A stretch of 64,000 nucleotides of DNA from G963666895 sp963666895 (GCA_963666895.2 CAXXNS010000013.1:1-64000); one strand, 5' to 3'; positions 8,554 to 18,563 are shown, numbered from the stretch's first letter. The notes: generated by a model from the letters alone, not told the origin. Program-made: numbers and translations.

Positions 8554-9648
8554 ATGACCGCCGTTCCCGTGAAGAGGCTCTCCTTTCTCGACAGGTTCCT
8601 GACGCTTTGGATTTTTTTGGCCATGGCCGCTGGCGTGGCCCTGGGATACTTCAGCCCGGGGATCAAGGACGTGGTCAACGCCGTCCAGGTGGGAACCACC
8701 AACATTCCCATCGCTGTGGGCCTGATTCTGATGATGTATCCGCCCCTGGCCAAGGTCCGCTATGAACAGCTGGGCAGGGTCTTCCGCAACGGCAGGGTCC
8801 TGTCCCTGTCCCTGGTCCAAAACTGGGTCATAGGCCCGGTATTCATGTTCCTGCTGGCCGTGTTGTTCCTTTCCGGGCACCACGACTACATGGTCGGCCT
8901 CATTCTCATCGGACTGGCCCGGTGTATCGCCATGGTCATCGTGTGGAACGACCTAGCCGGGGGGGACTGCGAGTACTGCGCCGGACTGGTGGCCTTCAAC
9001 TCCATCTTCCAGGTCCTGTTCTTCTCGGTCTACGCCTGGGTGTTCATCACCGTGCTGCCCGGGTGGTTCGGCCTCCAGGGCGTCACCGTGGACGTGTCCA
9101 TGGGCCAGATCGCCGAGAGCGTGTTCATCTACTTGGGCATCCCCTTCCTGGGTGGGGTGGCCTCGCGCTTCCTGGGTCTCAGGCTCAAGGGGAGGGAGTG
9201 GTACGAAACCGTGTTCGTGCCGCGCATCGCGCCCCTGACCCTGGTCTTCCTGTTGTTCACCATCCTGGTCATGTTCTCCCTCAAGGGGGACTACATCGTG
9301 GCCCTGCCGCTGGACGTGGTGCGCATCGCCATACCGCTGTGCGTGTACTTCCTGGCCATGTTCCTGGTCTCCTTCTATCTTTCCGCCAAGGCCGGGGCCA
9401 GCTACGAGCAGTCCGCCACCTTGAGCTTCACGGCCGCCTCCAACAACTTCGAGCTGGCCATCGCCGTGGCCATCGCCGTGTTCGGCATCGATTCGGGCCA
9501 GGCGTTCGCCGCGGTCATCGGCCCCCTGGTGGAGGTGCCCGTGCTCATCGGGCTGGTCAACGTGGCCCTGTACTTCAGGCGTCGCTTTTTCCCGCATGCC
9601 GTGGACACCCCGGAAGGAATTTGCCATCTGACCTGCAAGCCCGAGTGA
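8554..9648 (+). CDS. acr3: ACR3-type arsenite efflux permease
   Basis: A 364-aa inner-membrane protein with ten hydrophobic segments, the length of bacterial Acr3. The two residues needed for transport in characterised Acr3 proteins are present: the Cys in [14 protein letters not shown] (C124) and the Glu in [14 protein letters not shown] (E300). It exports arsenite (and possibly antimonite) using the proton motive force. The start is preceded by GGGAGGACGACC. It is co-transcribed with arsR from the ArsR-controlled promoter. Confidence 0.93.
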   Translation: MTAVPVKRLSFLDRFLTLWIFLAMAAGVALGYFSPGIKDVVNAVQVGTTNIPIAVGLILMMYPPLAKVRYEQLGRVFRNGRVLSLSLVQNWVIGPVFMFLLAVLFLSGHHDYMVGLILIGLARCIAMVIVWNDLAGGDCEYCAGLVAFNSIFQVLFFSVYAWVFITVLPGWFGLQGVTVDVSMGQIAESVFIYLGIPFLGGVASRFLGLRLKGREWYETVFVPRIAPLTLVFLLFTILVMFSLKGDYIVALPLDVVRIAIPLCVYFLAMFLVSFYLSAKAGASYEQSATLSFTAASNNFELAIAVAIAVFGIDSGQAFAAVIGPLVEVPVLIGLVNVALYFRRRFFPHAVDTPEGICHLTCKPE

Positions 9649-9751
9649 CGCCTCCCCGCACGCCCGAAGCCGGGCTTGCCAGGGCCGTTCCCTTGATGCA
9701 GTATGCGGCATGGCCCCTGTTTTCGGGCCTCTGCAAGAGCGAGGAAACTCC

Positions 9752-10471
9752 ATGAAAATACACTGCATCAAGCACGTGTCCTTCGAGGGGCCCGGGGCCA
9801 TCGCCGCCTGGGCCGAGGAGCAGGGGCACGAGATGGCCTATTACAAGGCCTACCTGGACCAGGATTTTCCCGACCCCGAGGAGTGCGAGTTCGTGGTCCT
9901 CATGGGCGGGCCCATGAACGTGTACGAGGACGACAAGTATCCCTGGCTCAAGCCGGAGCGCACTTTTCTCAAGGCCGCCCTGGAGAACGGGGCCAAGATG
10001 CTGGGTATCTGCCTGGGCGCGCAACTCCTGGCCGACGTGCTGGGCGGCAGCGTGACCCGCAACGAGCACCGCGAGATCGGCTTCTTTCCCATCCAGAAGG
10101 AGGCGCAGGCCAACTTCTCCCGGTTGTTCAAGCCGTTTCCCGACGTGCTCACCGTGCTCCACTGGCACGGAGACACCTTCTCCATTCCGCCCGGGGCCCT
10201 GCACGCGTTCAAGAGCCTCAACTGCGCCAACCAGGCCTTTGCGTACGAGGAGCGCGTGGTGGGCTTGCAGTTCCATCTGGAGACCACCGAGGAGAGCCTG
10301 GAGGCCCTGCTGACCAACTGCGCCGAGGAATTGACCGGCCCGGACATGACCTGCGTGCAGACGGCCGAGGACATGCGGGATCGCCTGGACCTGCTGAACC
10401 CCATGCACGGCGCCCTGTTCGGCCTGCTGGACCGCATGGCGCGCACCGATCCCAAGCCGCTCCGGAAGTAG
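9752..10471 (+). CDS. Class I glutamine amidotransferase-like protein (GMP synthase-like)
   Basis: A 239-aa stand-alone glutamine amidotransferase domain. The catalytic triad is visible: nucleophile Cys in GICLGAQLLA, His and Glu in LQFHLETTEE. The oxyanion region is MGGPMNVYEDD. This type of protein resembles the GATase half of GMP synthase but lacks the ATP-pyrophosphatase half and usually acts on glutamine or gamma-glutamyl compounds with an unknown acceptor. ATG 9752 is preceded by GAGCGAGGAAACTCC; an in-frame ATG at 9710 is less likely. It ends one base short of the convergent YitT gene. Confidence 0.78.
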   Translation: MKIHCIKHVSFEGPGAIAAWAEEQGHEMAYYKAYLDQDFPDPEECEFVVLMGGPMNVYEDDKYPWLKPERTFLKAALENGAKMLGICLGAQLLADVLGGSVTRNEHREIGFFPIQKEAQANFSRLFKPFPDVLTVLHWHGDTFSIPPGALHAFKSLNCANQAFAYEERVVGLQFHLETTEESLEALLTNCAEELTGPDMTCVQTAEDMRDRLDLLNPMHGALFGLLDRMARTDPKPLRK

Positions 10472-10472
10472 T

Positions 10473-11339
10473 CTAGTAGATTTTGCGCCGGGAAAAGCCC
10501 GAGCCGAGCACGTTGAAGGTGTTCTCCACGATGAACAGGGCGTGTTCGTCCAGGGAGAAGACCACCTCCTCCAGCCGCTTGAGCTGGATGTTGTTGATCA
10601 CGGTCATGAGCACGTCCTTGTCCTGGCCCGAATAGGCCCCATGCCCCTTGAGAAAGGTGCCCCCGATCTTGAGCTGTTCCCGCACCTCGCTGGCGATCTC
10701 CTTGTTTTTCGAGGAGATGACCAGGACCATCTTGCGTTGGGAGAACATGGACAGGGTGTAGTCCGTGACCTGCGAGGCCACGAAGACCAGGACCAGGGTG
10801 GCGATGACCAGGTCCGCGTCCATGAACGCGAAGCTCACCGAGAACAGGGCCAGGTTGAACAGGAAGTAGAACTTGCCCACCCCGACGTTGAAGCGCTGGA
10901 ACAGGAGCACGGCCACGATGTCCAGGCCCCCGGCCGAGCCCAGGGACCGGAGGATCATGCCGCCCCCGGCCCCGGTGATCGCCCCGGCCGTGATGGCCGC
11001 GTAAATCTCGTTGTCGATGTGCAGGTTCAGGACCAGGGCCTCGTAGGCCAGGGTGATGACGGTCATGGCGTACAGGGAATAGAAGAAGAACCTCCGGCTG
11101 ACCAGGAGCCAGCCCAGGGCGAAGAGCGGGATGTTGAAGATCACGTACCACAGCCCCGGAGTGAGCACGCCTGTGGCGTAGTACAACAGCAGGGAGGCGC
11201 CGAACAGACCGCCGGTCAGGAAGCCGTGATGCACGGCCACGCCCTTGACGCCCACGGCGAAGAGAACCGAGCCCGCGGTGATCAGGGCCAGGTTCCACCA
11301 GATGGAGTAGGTGTGGTCGAAGCGTTTCGTGGTGGTCAT
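10473..11339 (-). CDS. YitT-family membrane protein (DUF161/DUF2179)
   Basis: About 288 aa: five to six hydrophobic segments in the first 200 residues (SIWWNLALITAGSVLFAVGV, GLFGASLLLYYATGV, GGMILRSLGSAGGLDIVAVLL), then a soluble C-terminal DUF2179 domain (VISSKNKEIASEVREQL, LMTVINNIQLKRLEEVV). The family is widespread and has no settled function. ATG 11339 (MTTTKRFDHTYS) aligns with usual YitT starts; the frame also opens at 11393. No clear ribosome-binding site marks either start. Confidence 0.78.
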   Translation of the reverse strand: MTTTKRFDHTYSIWWNLALITAGSVLFAVGVKGVAVHHGFLTGGLFGASLLLYYATGVLTPGLWYVIFNIPLFALGWLLVSRRFFFYSLYAMTVITLAYEALVLNLHIDNEIYAAITAGAITGAGGGMILRSLGSAGGLDIVAVLLFQRFNVGVGKFYFLFNLALFSVSFAFMDADLVIATLVLVFVASQVTDYTLSMFSQRKMVLVISSKNKEIASEVREQLKIGGTFLKGHGAYSGQDKDVLMTVINNIQLKRLEEVVFSLDEHALFIVENTFNVLGSGFSRRKIY

Positions 11340-11391
11340 GGCGTCGTGGGAGCGTAGCCCAGGCGGCGCGCCAGGGCAAATCCAAGCCGAC

Positions 11392-11427
11392 AAAAAGGCC
11401 CGCTCCGGGAGAACCGGAACGGGCCTT
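11392..11427 (-). terminator. Rho-independent terminator of proVWX
   Basis: Read on the minus strand, GGCCCGTTCCGG and CCCGGAGCGGGCC pair around a short loop and are followed by TTTTT. It begins 22 bases past the proX stop. Confidence 0.85.
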
Positions 11428-11449
11428 GGTTTCAGGATTTCACGTCAGG

Positions 11450-12529
11450 CTATTTGGCGGCCGCCTTGGCTTCTTCCAGCCAGCCGTTCCAGGTGTCCTG
11501 GTTGGCGGCGATCCACTCGTCCACGTGGCGCTCGATGTCTTCCTGCTTGTCCTCGCCCTCGAACATCTTGTTGTTCTGGTCCGCGATGTCGTTCAGGGGC
11601 ACGACCATGATCTCGAACATCTTGGCCGCGGCCGGGTTGGCGGCCAGGAAGTCGTTGTTGGCCACCACGTTGATGTCGTTGGGCTCGAAGCCCATGACGA
11701 TCGGGTCGGTGGCCGCGCCCAGCACGCCCGAGGCTTCGGTCTCCTCGTAGCCTTCCTTGGGCACGTTGACCCAGACGATGTCCTCGCCGAGCTTCAGCTT
11801 GTACACGGTCCAGTTGGGGGTCCAGGTGTAGAAGAAGATGGGTCCGCCGTCATTGTACCGGGCGATGCCGTCGGCCATGGCCGCGGAGTAGTTGGCCTTG
11901 ATCTGGTTGATGTCGGCTTCCAGGCCGGTCTTGGCCAGCATTTCGTTGTTGGCGGTCTCGCAGCCCCAGCCCGGCGGGCAGGAGATCATGTCGGCCTTGC
12001 CGTCGCCGTCCACGTCAAAGGCGGCCTTGACGTCGTCGCGGGCGAAGTCGGCCACGGAGGTGATGCCGAACTTGTCCACGTCGCGCTTGCTGACCAGGTA
12101 GCCCTGGAGGGCGCCGCCCGCGGCCACGGTGCCGCAGATGTGCGCGCCGGACTCGAAGTTCTCGGGCAGTTGGGCGTCATGCAGCGGGAACCAGCCGTTG
12201 GCCCAGAAGTCCACGTCGCCCTGCATCACGGCCTGGTAGAAGATGGGCACGGAGAGTTCCTTGGGGGCCTCCACGGTGTAGCCCAGATCCTCCAGGGCGC
12301 GGGAATACAGCGCTTCCAGGAAGAAGCCCGTGGTCCAGGTGGCCCGGGCCGGGATGACGGTGACGCCCTCGCCGGGCAGGGCGGCCGGAGCGGCCTCTTC
12401 GGCAGGGGCTTCGGCGGCCGTGGTCTCGGCCGGGGCGGCCTCTTCGGCTTTTTCCTCGGCCTTGTCGCCGCAACCGGCGACGAAAATCAGTCCGGCCATC
12501 AGGGCCAGGATGAGCAGCAGACGTTTCAT
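11450..12529 (-). CDS. proX: Glycine betaine/proline ABC transporter substrate-binding lipoprotein
   Basis: A 359-aa lipoprotein (lipobox VAGC, Cys20) with an Ala/Glu-rich linker to about residue 50, then an OpuAC-type substrate-binding domain. Aromatic residues that could cage a quaternary amine occur in ATWTTGFFLEALY, FWANGWFPLHD and FFYTWTPNWTVYKL. The strong site AAGGAGGAGGCTACCC precedes ATG 12529. It is the last gene of proV-proW-proX and captures glycine betaine or related osmolytes in the periplasm. The Ala/Glu linker is of low complexity and probably only a tether. Confidence 0.88.
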   Translation of the reverse strand: MKRLLLILALMAGLIFVAGCGDKAEEKAEEAAPAETTAAEAPAEEAAPAALPGEGVTVIPARATWTTGFFLEALYSRALEDLGYTVEAPKELSVPIFYQAVMQGDVDFWANGWFPLHDAQLPENFESGAHICGTVAAGGALQGYLVSKRDVDKFGITSVADFARDDVKAAFDVDGDGKADMISCPPGWGCETANNEMLAKTGLEADINQIKANYSAAMADGIARYNDGGPIFFYTWTPNWTVYKLKLGEDIVWVNVPKEGYEETEASGVLGAATDPIVMGFEPNDINVVANNDFLAANPAAAKMFEIMVVPLNDIADQNNKMFEGEDKQEDIERHVDEWIAANQDTWNGWLEEAKAAAK

Positions 12530-12573
12530 GGGTAGCCTCCTCCTTGGGATGTTCTATGGTTTTAATTTGTTGA

Positions 12574-13467
12574 CTAAAATTTGTGCTTGGCCTTGCCCAT
12601 GGCCTGGGTGATGCGGTCCAGGACCATGGCCATGAGCACGATGGACAGCCCGCCCACGCCGGCCAGGCCGACCTGCAGGCTGTTCAGGCCCTGGAACACG
12701 GGCATGCCCAGGCCGCCCGCGCCGATGAGCGCGGCGATGACGACCATGGACAGGGAGAGCATGATGGTCTGGTTGAGCCCGGCCATGATGGTCGGCATGG
12801 CCAGGGGCACCTGGATTTTGATCAGGATCTGCCAGGGCGTGGAGCCGAAGGCCTTGCCCGCCTCCACCAGTTCCCGGGGCACCTGGCGGATGCCCAGGTC
12901 GGTCAGCCGGATGATGGGCGGCATGGCGAAGATGATGGTGGCGATGACCCCGGCCACCGTGCCGATGGAGAAGAGCATGACCACGGGCACCAGGTAGACG
13001 AAGGCCGGGGTGGTCTGCATGGCGTCCAGCACGGGTCGCAGGAACTGCTCGAAGCGTTCCGAGCGCGAGGCCACGATGCCCAGGGGTACGCCCACGATGG
13101 TGCAGAAGACCACCGAAGACAGGACCATGGCCAGGGTGGTCATGGTTTCGGCCCACATGCCCAGCAGGCCCACGAAGACCAGGGTCACCACGGAGAACAG
13201 GCTGACCTTCCAACCCGCCCAACGCAGGGCGATGAGGGCGATGATCAGGATGATCGCCAGGGGCGGCACCCATTGCAGGAAGGCGTCGATGCCGTCCAGG
13301 GTCTGCTGCACGGGCCACTTGATGAGCTGGAACTGGGCCCGGAAGTTGGTGACCAGCCATTTCACGGCCACGTCGATCCAGTCCTCGAGCCCGATGTCCG
13401 GCCGGGCGTCGAACCAGGATTGGATTTCGCCCCAGAATGCACTGCCTTGTGTTGCGGCGGCTGCCAT
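12574..13467 (-). CDS. proW: Glycine betaine/proline ABC transporter permease
   Basis: A 297-aa permease of the ProW/OpuAB type. A soluble, partly amphipathic N-terminal region of about 65 residues is followed by seven or so membrane segments and the EAA loop ELVEAGKAFGSTPWQILIKIQVPLA that docks on the ATPase. GGAG sits six bases before ATG 13467. It is the middle gene of the operon, 21 bp after proV and 44 bp before proX. Confidence 0.9.
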   Translation of the reverse strand: MAAAATQGSAFWGEIQSWFDARPDIGLEDWIDVAVKWLVTNFRAQFQLIKWPVQQTLDGIDAFLQWVPPLAIILIIALIALRWAGWKVSLFSVVTLVFVGLLGMWAETMTTLAMVLSSVVFCTIVGVPLGIVASRSERFEQFLRPVLDAMQTTPAFVYLVPVVMLFSIGTVAGVIATIIFAMPPIIRLTDLGIRQVPRELVEAGKAFGSTPWQILIKIQVPLAMPTIMAGLNQTIMLSLSMVVIAALIGAGGLGMPVFQGLNSLQVGLAGVGGLSIVLMAMVLDRITQAMGKAKHKF

Positions 13468-13488
13468 ATGTACTCCGAAATCTTTGGT

Positions 13489-14703
13489 TTATTGAGCTGC
13501 CCCGTTTTCCTCGGGGTCGTGCCGTTGCAGGGTCTCCAGGAAGATGTTCTTGGAGATGGCGCCCTGGTACTTGCCGTCCTCGTCCACCACGGGCACGGCC
13601 CAGTCGTTGCCCGTCAGATGGGGCAGGATTTCCTGCAGGGTGGCGTCCATCTGCACCGGGGACACCTGGTCCAGGAAGGCGTCCATGAGCTTGGGCCCGT
13701 TGTTGTCCTTGATGACCTTCTTGAGCGAGTCCACGGACACGATGCCCTGGAACTTGCGGTCCGGGTTGAGCACGTAGGCGTATTCGCGGTCCACCTCGAT
13801 GAGTCGTTCCAGGCAGGGCCGCGCGCCCTCGCCCTTGTGGCGGATGTAGGTCACCTGCTTGTCGCGCACGATGTCCCCGGCCGAGAACACGTTGGTCGGG
13901 TCCACGCCGCGGAAGAAGGCGCGCACGTAGTCGTCCGCGGGATTTTTGAGGATTTCCTCGGGCGTGCCCACCTGCACGATGCGCCCGGCCTCCATGATGG
14001 CGATGCGGTCGCCGATGCGCATGGCCTCGTCCAGGTCGTGGGAGATGAAGACCACGGTACGGGCCTGCTGGTCCTGGAGCTTCAAGAGCTCGTCCTGCAT
14101 CTCGGTGCGGATGAGCGGGTCCAGGGCCGAGAAGGCCTCGTCCATGAGGATGATGGTCGGGTCCACGGCCAAGCCCCTGGCCAGGCCCACGCGCTGCTGC
14201 ATGCCGCCGGAGAGCTCGGACGGATAGGACTCGGCCCAGGTCTCGAGGCCCACTTGGGCCAGGGCCTCCAGGGCCCGTTTCTCGCGCTCGGCCCTGCCCA
14301 CGCCGGACACCTCCAGGCCGTAGGCCGTATTCTGGAGCACGTTCATGTGGGGCATGAGGGCGAAGGACTGGAAGACCATGCTCATGTCCTTGCGGAGCAT
14401 GTCCACCAGTTCTTTCTTGCCCATGGCGGCCACGTTTTGCCCGTTGACCCAGACCTCGCCCGCGGTGGGCTGGATGAGGCGGTTGAGCATGCGCACCAGC
14501 GTGGACTTTCCCGAGCCGGACAAGCCCATGATGACGAATATCTCTCCGGCGCGGATGGTGAAGTTGGCCTGCTGCACGCCCACGGTCAGGCCGGTCGTCT
14601 CCTGAATCTCTTCCTTGGTCTGGCCCTGTTTTATGAGCTTTATAGCGCGTTTTGGGTCTGGTCCGAAGACCTTAAAGAGGTCTTTGACCACGATTTTATC
14701 CAT
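13489..14703 (-). CDS. proV: Glycine betaine/proline ABC transporter ATPase with CBS domains
   Basis: 404 aa. ABC ATPase at about 28-275 with Walker A GLSGSGKST, signature LSGGMQQRV and Walker B IILMDEAFSALDP, then two CBS modules to the end (GIVSVDSLKKVI, VVDEDGKYQGAISKNIFLETL). In OpuA-type importers tandem CBS domains gate transport by sensing ionic strength or cyclic-di-AMP. AGGAGGAGCGA precedes the ATG. It is the first gene of the operon, downstream of an AT-rich regulatory region with a perfect inverted repeat at 14772. Confidence 0.92.
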   Translation of the reverse strand: MDKIVVKDLFKVFGPDPKRAIKLIKQGQTKEEIQETTGLTVGVQQANFTIRAGEIFVIMGLSGSGKSTLVRMLNRLIQPTAGEVWVNGQNVAAMGKKELVDMLRKDMSMVFQSFALMPHMNVLQNTAYGLEVSGVGRAEREKRALEALAQVGLETWAESYPSELSGGMQQRVGLARGLAVDPTIILMDEAFSALDPLIRTEMQDELLKLQDQQARTVVFISHDLDEAMRIGDRIAIMEAGRIVQVGTPEEILKNPADDYVRAFFRGVDPTNVFSAGDIVRDKQVTYIRHKGEGARPCLERLIEVDREYAYVLNPDRKFQGIVSVDSLKKVIKDNNGPKLMDAFLDQVSPVQMDATLQEILPHLTGNDWAVPVVDEDGKYQGAISKNIFLETLQRHDPEENGAAQ

Positions 14704-15237
14704 TCGCTCCTCCTGAGTGCCTTTTTTCGACTTATAGTGTTTTTTGTTTTCGAAATTACTGCAATTTTAATTGTAACAAATGTTACAATATTAAATTATC
14801 AATGCAGTAAATTTTTATTAAAGTGACCATTGCAATATATAAGATACAATTTGAGCAATTTATTTCGCGAAAAGAGTTGGTAGTATCGGGAGCCTTTATT
14901 TGTATCTCGAAATACGATTGCAGGTGGTAATTTCAGATAGTAAAGGGAGAATTTCCATTCGCGACGAACCACATTGTACTACATAGAGGATGGGTGGATG
15001 TCAAATAGAGATGACATCTGTGAAAAATACATTCTCAATGGGTCAGGAGAGTCGTGTGGCGGTCAGTCCCGACAAGGCGGGGGTGGTTGGGCCGTGCTGC
15101 GGATTGCTTGAAAATGCTCCACGAAACAAAACCAGGCGGCCCCGTTCTCGCTCGTGGACCGGGGTTGCGCTTGATGTTTCCCCTGCCGTGGCATATCCGT
15201 CGGGCATGCCTTGTTTTTCATGCGTCGGAGAAACTTG
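14704..15237. other. Intergenic region between proV and the small membrane protein gene
   Basis: The first 250 bp are strikingly AT-rich for this genome and hold the proV promoter region. Around 14997-15018 there is a second dyad, GATGTCA-N8-TGACATC. Short overlapping frames at 14990-15248 have no convincing product. I see no RNA gene or mobile element. Confidence 0.5.
14772..14787. promoter_or_regulatory. Candidate operator upstream of proV
   Basis: TGTAAC-AAAT-GTTACA is a perfect 16-bp dyad, 69 bp before the proV start. Nearer to proV, on the minus strand, TATAAG (plus-strand 14731-14736) could be a -10 element, though no good -35 is seen. The dyad therefore sits just upstream of a possible promoter, a place for an activator or a repressor. 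The protein that binds is unknown. Confidence 0.4.
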
Positions 15238-15639
15238 ATGGGCAATGAGATGATGGATCAAGAAGAGCGGCTGGACCGCGTCATGCGGGAAGTGAAGCGG
15301 GTGCGGTCCGCGCCGTCGCTGCGCATGGTCAACGGGTCGGGCCAGTCCCTGTTCGGGCGGTTTCACCTGCCCGGGATGGACAAGAAATATTTCAGCCTGC
15401 TGTTCGCGTGCGTCCTGTTCGTGCCCCTGCTTCCCCACGCCCTCTATCTGGTGGAGGACGACGACGGCGTGAATTACCGGTTCTACGGGAGGATCGGGAT
15501 GGGCAGGCTGTGGCGCCTGCTGACACCCGGGGAGCGGCGGGATTTACTGGTCTCCGTGGCCAGGGTTCCCCTGGTCCGGATCGCGCTGGTGGTCCTGGCC
15601 ATGGTCCTGGTCTACCAGGGCATGGCCGCGCTTTACTGA
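15238..15639 (+). CDS. Small membrane protein, unknown function
   Basis: A 133-aa protein with a charged N-terminal 45 residues (MMDQEERLDRVMREVKRVR) and two hydrophobic segments: about 50-68 (FSLLFACVLFVPLLPHALYL) and the C-terminal 20 residues. No family is recognised. ATG 15238 is chosen because GGAG lies seven bases before it; the frame opens earlier at 15211 without a site. It converges on ruvB with a 9-bp gap. Confidence 0.55.
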   Translation: MGNEMMDQEERLDRVMREVKRVRSAPSLRMVNGSGQSLFGRFHLPGMDKKYFSLLFACVLFVPLLPHALYLVEDDDGVNYRFYGRIGMGRLWRLLTPGERRDLLVSVARVPLVRIALVVLAMVLVYQGMAALY

Positions 15640-15648
15640 GCTAAAAAA

Positions 15649-16638
15649 TCAATCCAGGGAAGAATCGAGCAGGCCCTGGCCGCCCGGCGTGATCCGCAAA
15701 TGCCGGTAGGCCTTGGCCGTGGCCACGCGGCCGCGGGACGTGCGCTTCAGAAAGCCGCACTGGATCAGGTAGGGCTCGTAGATTTCCTCGATGGTCCGGA
15801 CCTCCTCGGAGCAGGCCACGGCCAGGGTCTTGACCCCCACGGGCCCGCCCTCGAACTGCTCCACCAGGCAGGCCAGGATCTTGCGGTCCATCTGGTCCAG
15901 GCCGGACTCGTCCACGTCCAGCCGGGCCAGGGCCATCTCGGCCAGTTCCCGGTCCACCTTGCCGCCGCCCTGCACGTGGGCGAAGTCGCGCAGCCGCCTG
16001 AGCAGCCGGTTGGCGATGCGCGGAGTGCCCCGGGCGCGCCTGCCGATGATGAACGCCCCTTCCTCGTCCACCTCCAGCCCCAGGATGGCGGCCGAGCGGA
16101 CCACGATGGCGGCCAGTTCCTCGGGCGCGTAGAAGTCCACCCGGAAGATGCAGCCGAAACGGTCGCGGAGCGGCGAGGTCAAGAGCCCGATGCGGGTGGT
16201 GGCCCCGACCAGGGTGAAGGGCTCCAGGTCGATCTTCACGGTCCGGGCGCCCGGGCCCTGGCCGATGATGAGGTCGATCTTGTAGTCCTCCATGGCCGGG
16301 TAGAGGACCTCCTCCACCGTGGCCGGCATGCGGTGGATCTCGTCGATGAACAGGATGTCGTGGGCCGACAGGTTGGTCAGGATGGCGGCCAGGTCGCCGG
16401 AGCGCTCCAGCACCGGGCCGGACGAGGAGACCAGGTTGACCCCCATTTCCGAGGCCATGATCTTGGCCAGGGTGGTCTTGCCCAGGCCCGGGTTGCCGTA
16501 GAACAGGGTGTGGTCCAGGGGGCGGCCGGATTGCCTGGCCGCGGACAGGAACACGTCCAGGTTGGCGCGCAACTCGTCCTGGCCGATGAATTCGTCCAGG
16601 CGGCGGGGGCGTATGTTCTCGTCCGGAAGTTTGTTCAT
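15649..16638 (-). CDS. ruvB: Holliday junction branch-migration helicase RuvB
   Basis: A 329-aa AAA+ ATPase with Walker [10 protein letters not shown] (about 48-56), Walker [10 protein letters not shown], sensor 1 FTLVGATTR, arginine-finger region SPLRDRFG and a C-terminal winged helix ([23 protein letters not shown]). RuvB hexamers drive branch migration on RuvA-bound junctions. The frame extends upstream into ruvA, but [11 protein letters not shown] at 16638 is the family start. It is the last gene of yebC-ruvC-ruvA-ruvB. Confidence 0.97.
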   Translation of the reverse strand: MNKLPDENIRPRRLDEFIGQDELRANLDVFLSAARQSGRPLDHTLFYGNPGLGKTTLAKIMASEMGVNLVSSSGPVLERSGDLAAILTNLSAHDILFIDEIHRMPATVEEVLYPAMEDYKIDLIIGQGPGARTVKIDLEPFTLVGATTRIGLLTSPLRDRFGCIFRVDFYAPEELAAIVVRSAAILGLEVDEEGAFIIGRRARGTPRIANRLLRRLRDFAHVQGGGKVDRELAEMALARLDVDESGLDQMDRKILACLVEQFEGGPVGVKTLAVACSEEVRTIEEIYEPYLIQCGFLKRTSRGRVATAKAYRHLRITPGGQGLLDSSLD

Positions 16639-16651
16639 GGGAGCCGGGTCA

Positions 16652-17260
16652 TCAGCGGTTGGCCGCCAGGGTCTTGAGCACGCTGCGCACGGCCCCGGCC
16701 GCGTCCAGGTCGGGGTCGTCCTCGAACGCGGCCTTGAGCGGGGTGCGGATTTCCTCCTCGGTGTAGCCCAGGTTCTTGAGCCCGGCAAGGGCGTCCACGT
16801 ACTCGCTGCGGAAGGGTTCCCGCTTGCCCGAGGCCGAGGTGGGCGCGGCCCCCATCTTCTCCACCTTGTCCTTGAGGTACCAGAGGATTTGCTTGGCCGA
16901 CTTGGGGCCGATGCCGGGCACCGTGGCCAGGGCGTTGGCGTCCTCCCGCCAGGCCACCTCGCGCAGGTGGTCCGGCGCGAAGTGGGACAGGATGGCCACG
17001 GCCTTCTTGGGCCCCAGCTTGTCGATGGAGATCAGGGTGCGGAAGAGCTCCAACTCGTCGGCCGAGCCGAACCCGTAGAGTTCGATGGCCTTCTCGGACA
17101 CGGCCGTGTGCACGAACAGCTCGACCTCCCCGCCCTTTTTCGGCAGGGAGCCCAGCACCGAGGCCGGGCAGATGGGCTCGTAGCCCACCCCGCCGGCGGT
17201 GGCCACCAGCACGGTGCGGTCCGTGAAGCCCAGAAGCGTTCCCTTGAGATAGGCGATCAT
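16652..17260 (-). CDS. ruvA: Holliday junction DNA helicase subunit RuvA
   Basis: A 202-aa protein with the usual three parts: OB-fold ([28 protein letters not shown]), tandem helix-hairpin-helix in the middle ([33 protein letters not shown]) and a small C-terminal RuvB-contact domain ([19 protein letters not shown]). It overlaps ruvC by four bases (ATGA type), indicating translational coupling. Confidence 0.97.
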   Translation of the reverse strand: MIAYLKGTLLGFTDRTVLVATAGGVGYEPICPASVLGSLPKKGGEVELFVHTAVSEKAIELYGFGSADELELFRTLISIDKLGPKKAVAILSHFAPDHLREVAWREDANALATVPGIGPKSAKQILWYLKDKVEKMGAAPTSASGKREPFRSEYVDALAGLKNLGYTEEEIRTPLKAAFEDDPDLDAAGAVRSVLKTLAANR

Positions 17261-17751
17261 AGTCCGGCCAGCTTTTTCATGCGCCGTTGGTTCAGATGGC
17301 AGATGGCCACGGCCAGGGCGTCCGAGGCGTCCTCGGCCCAGCCCGGGTCCTTCACCCCCAGGATGCGGGCGACCATGAAGGCCACCTGGGCCTTGTCCGC
17401 CCGGCCCGTGCCCACCACGCTCTTCTTGACCAGGGTGGGCTCGTACTCGGCCATGGGCAGCCCGGCCACGGCGCAGGCGGCCATGGCCGCGCCCCGGGCC
17501 TGGCCCAGCTTGAGGGCCGAGGGCACGGACTTGGACACGAACACGTTCTCCACCGCGGCCTCGTCAGGCCCGTGCTCGGCGATGATCCCGGCCACGCCCT
17601 GGTAGATGACGCCCAACCGTTCGGGCATGGGCTTCTTCACCGGGGTGCGGATGACCCCGGCCGCCACCAGGGTGGCCTGGCCCGAAACCTCGCGCACCAG
17701 CCCGTAGCCGGTGAAGCGCGAGCCGGGGTCCAGTCCGAGCACGGTCAGCAC
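17257..17751 (-). CDS. ruvC: Holliday junction resolvase RuvC
   Basis: A 164-aa RNase H-fold endonuclease. Acidic catalytic residues are visible: Asp8 in GLDPGSRFTGYG, Glu in AAVENVFVS, and the C-terminal acidic pair in WAEDASDALAVAICH. It cleaves junctions symmetrically with RuvAB. The stop is 15 bp from yebC upstream and overlaps ruvA downstream. Confidence 0.97.
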   Translation of the reverse strand: MLTVLGLDPGSRFTGYGLVREVSGQATLVAAGVIRTPVKKPMPERLGVIYQGVAGIIAEHGPDEAAVENVFVSKSVPSALKLGQARGAAMAACAVAGLPMAEYEPTLVKKSVVGTGRADKAQVAFMVARILGVKDPGWAEDASDALAVAICHLNQRRMKKLAGL

Positions 17752-17766
17752 CCCGCCATCTCCGGG

Positions 17767-18513
17767 CTACTCCATCTCCGCCAGGACTTCGTCCGGGATG
17801 TCCGCGTTGAAGTGGACCTGCTGCACGTCGTCGTTCTCGTCGATGGCGTCCACCAGCCGGAGCAGCTTGCGGGCGGTGTCCGCGTCCACGTCCACGTAGT
17901 TCTGCGGCACCATGGACATTTCCGAGGACTCGTACTCCATGCCCGCGCCGTCGAACGCCTGCTGCACGGCCATGTAGTCGGACGGGTCGCAGTGCACGGC
18001 CCAGACGTCGTCCTCGTCCAGGATGTCCTCGGCTCCGGCCTCCAGGCCGGCCTCCATGACCTGCTCCTCGCTGTACTTGTCCTTGGGAAAGAGGATGACG
18101 CCCTTCTTGTCGAACATCCAGGCCACGGAGCCGGCCTCGCCCATGTTGCCCCCGTTCTTGGACAGCAGGTGCCGGATTTCGGCCACGGTGCGGTTCTTGT
18201 TGTCCGTGGCCACCTCGATGAGCACGGCCACGCCGCCCGGGGCGTAGCCCTCGTACACGGTCTCGTACAGGTCGCCGCCCTCGATCTCGCCGGTGCCCTT
18301 CTTGATGGCGTTGTCGATCCTGTCCTTGGGCAGGTTGACCTGCTTGGCCTTCTGGATGGCCAGCCTGAGAGCGGCGTTGTCTTCGGGGTTGCCGCCCCCG
18401 GCCTTGGCGGCCAGGATGATGTCCTTGGCCGCCTTGGTGAAGAACTTGGCCTTCTTGGCGTCCTGGCGGCCCTTGCGATGCTGGATGTTTGCCCACTTGC
18501 TGTGTCCGGACAT
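17767..18513 (-). CDS. yebC: YebC/PmpR-family regulatory protein
   Basis: A 248-aa protein of the YebC/PmpR/TACO1 family: starts [20 protein letters not shown], then [18 protein letters not shown] and [23 protein letters not shown]. Members have been described as transcription regulators and, more recently, as factors that help ribosomes over proline-rich stretches. First gene of the yebC-ruvCAB operon, with GGAGGAGATATATG at the start. Confidence 0.95.
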   Translation of the reverse strand: MSGHSKWANIQHRKGRQDAKKAKFFTKAAKDIILAAKAGGGNPEDNAALRLAIQKAKQVNLPKDRIDNAIKKGTGEIEGGDLYETVYEGYAPGGVAVLIEVATDNKNRTVAEIRHLLSKNGGNMGEAGSVAWMFDKKGVILFPKDKYSEEQVMEAGLEAGAEDILDEDDVWAVHCDPSDYMAVQQAFDGAGMEYESSEMSMVPQNYVDVDADTARKLLRLVDAIDENDDVQQVHFNADIPDEVLAEME

Positions 18514-18563
18514 ATATCTCCTCCGTTGCGGGTGTTTTCCGCTGGTTGCGTATGGATTTCTCT

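Noticed and set aside
14990..15248. Overlapping short plus-strand frames before the small membrane protein gene
   Set aside because: Low-complexity Arg/Pro-rich or mixed translations, no ribosome-binding site, and they overlap each other.
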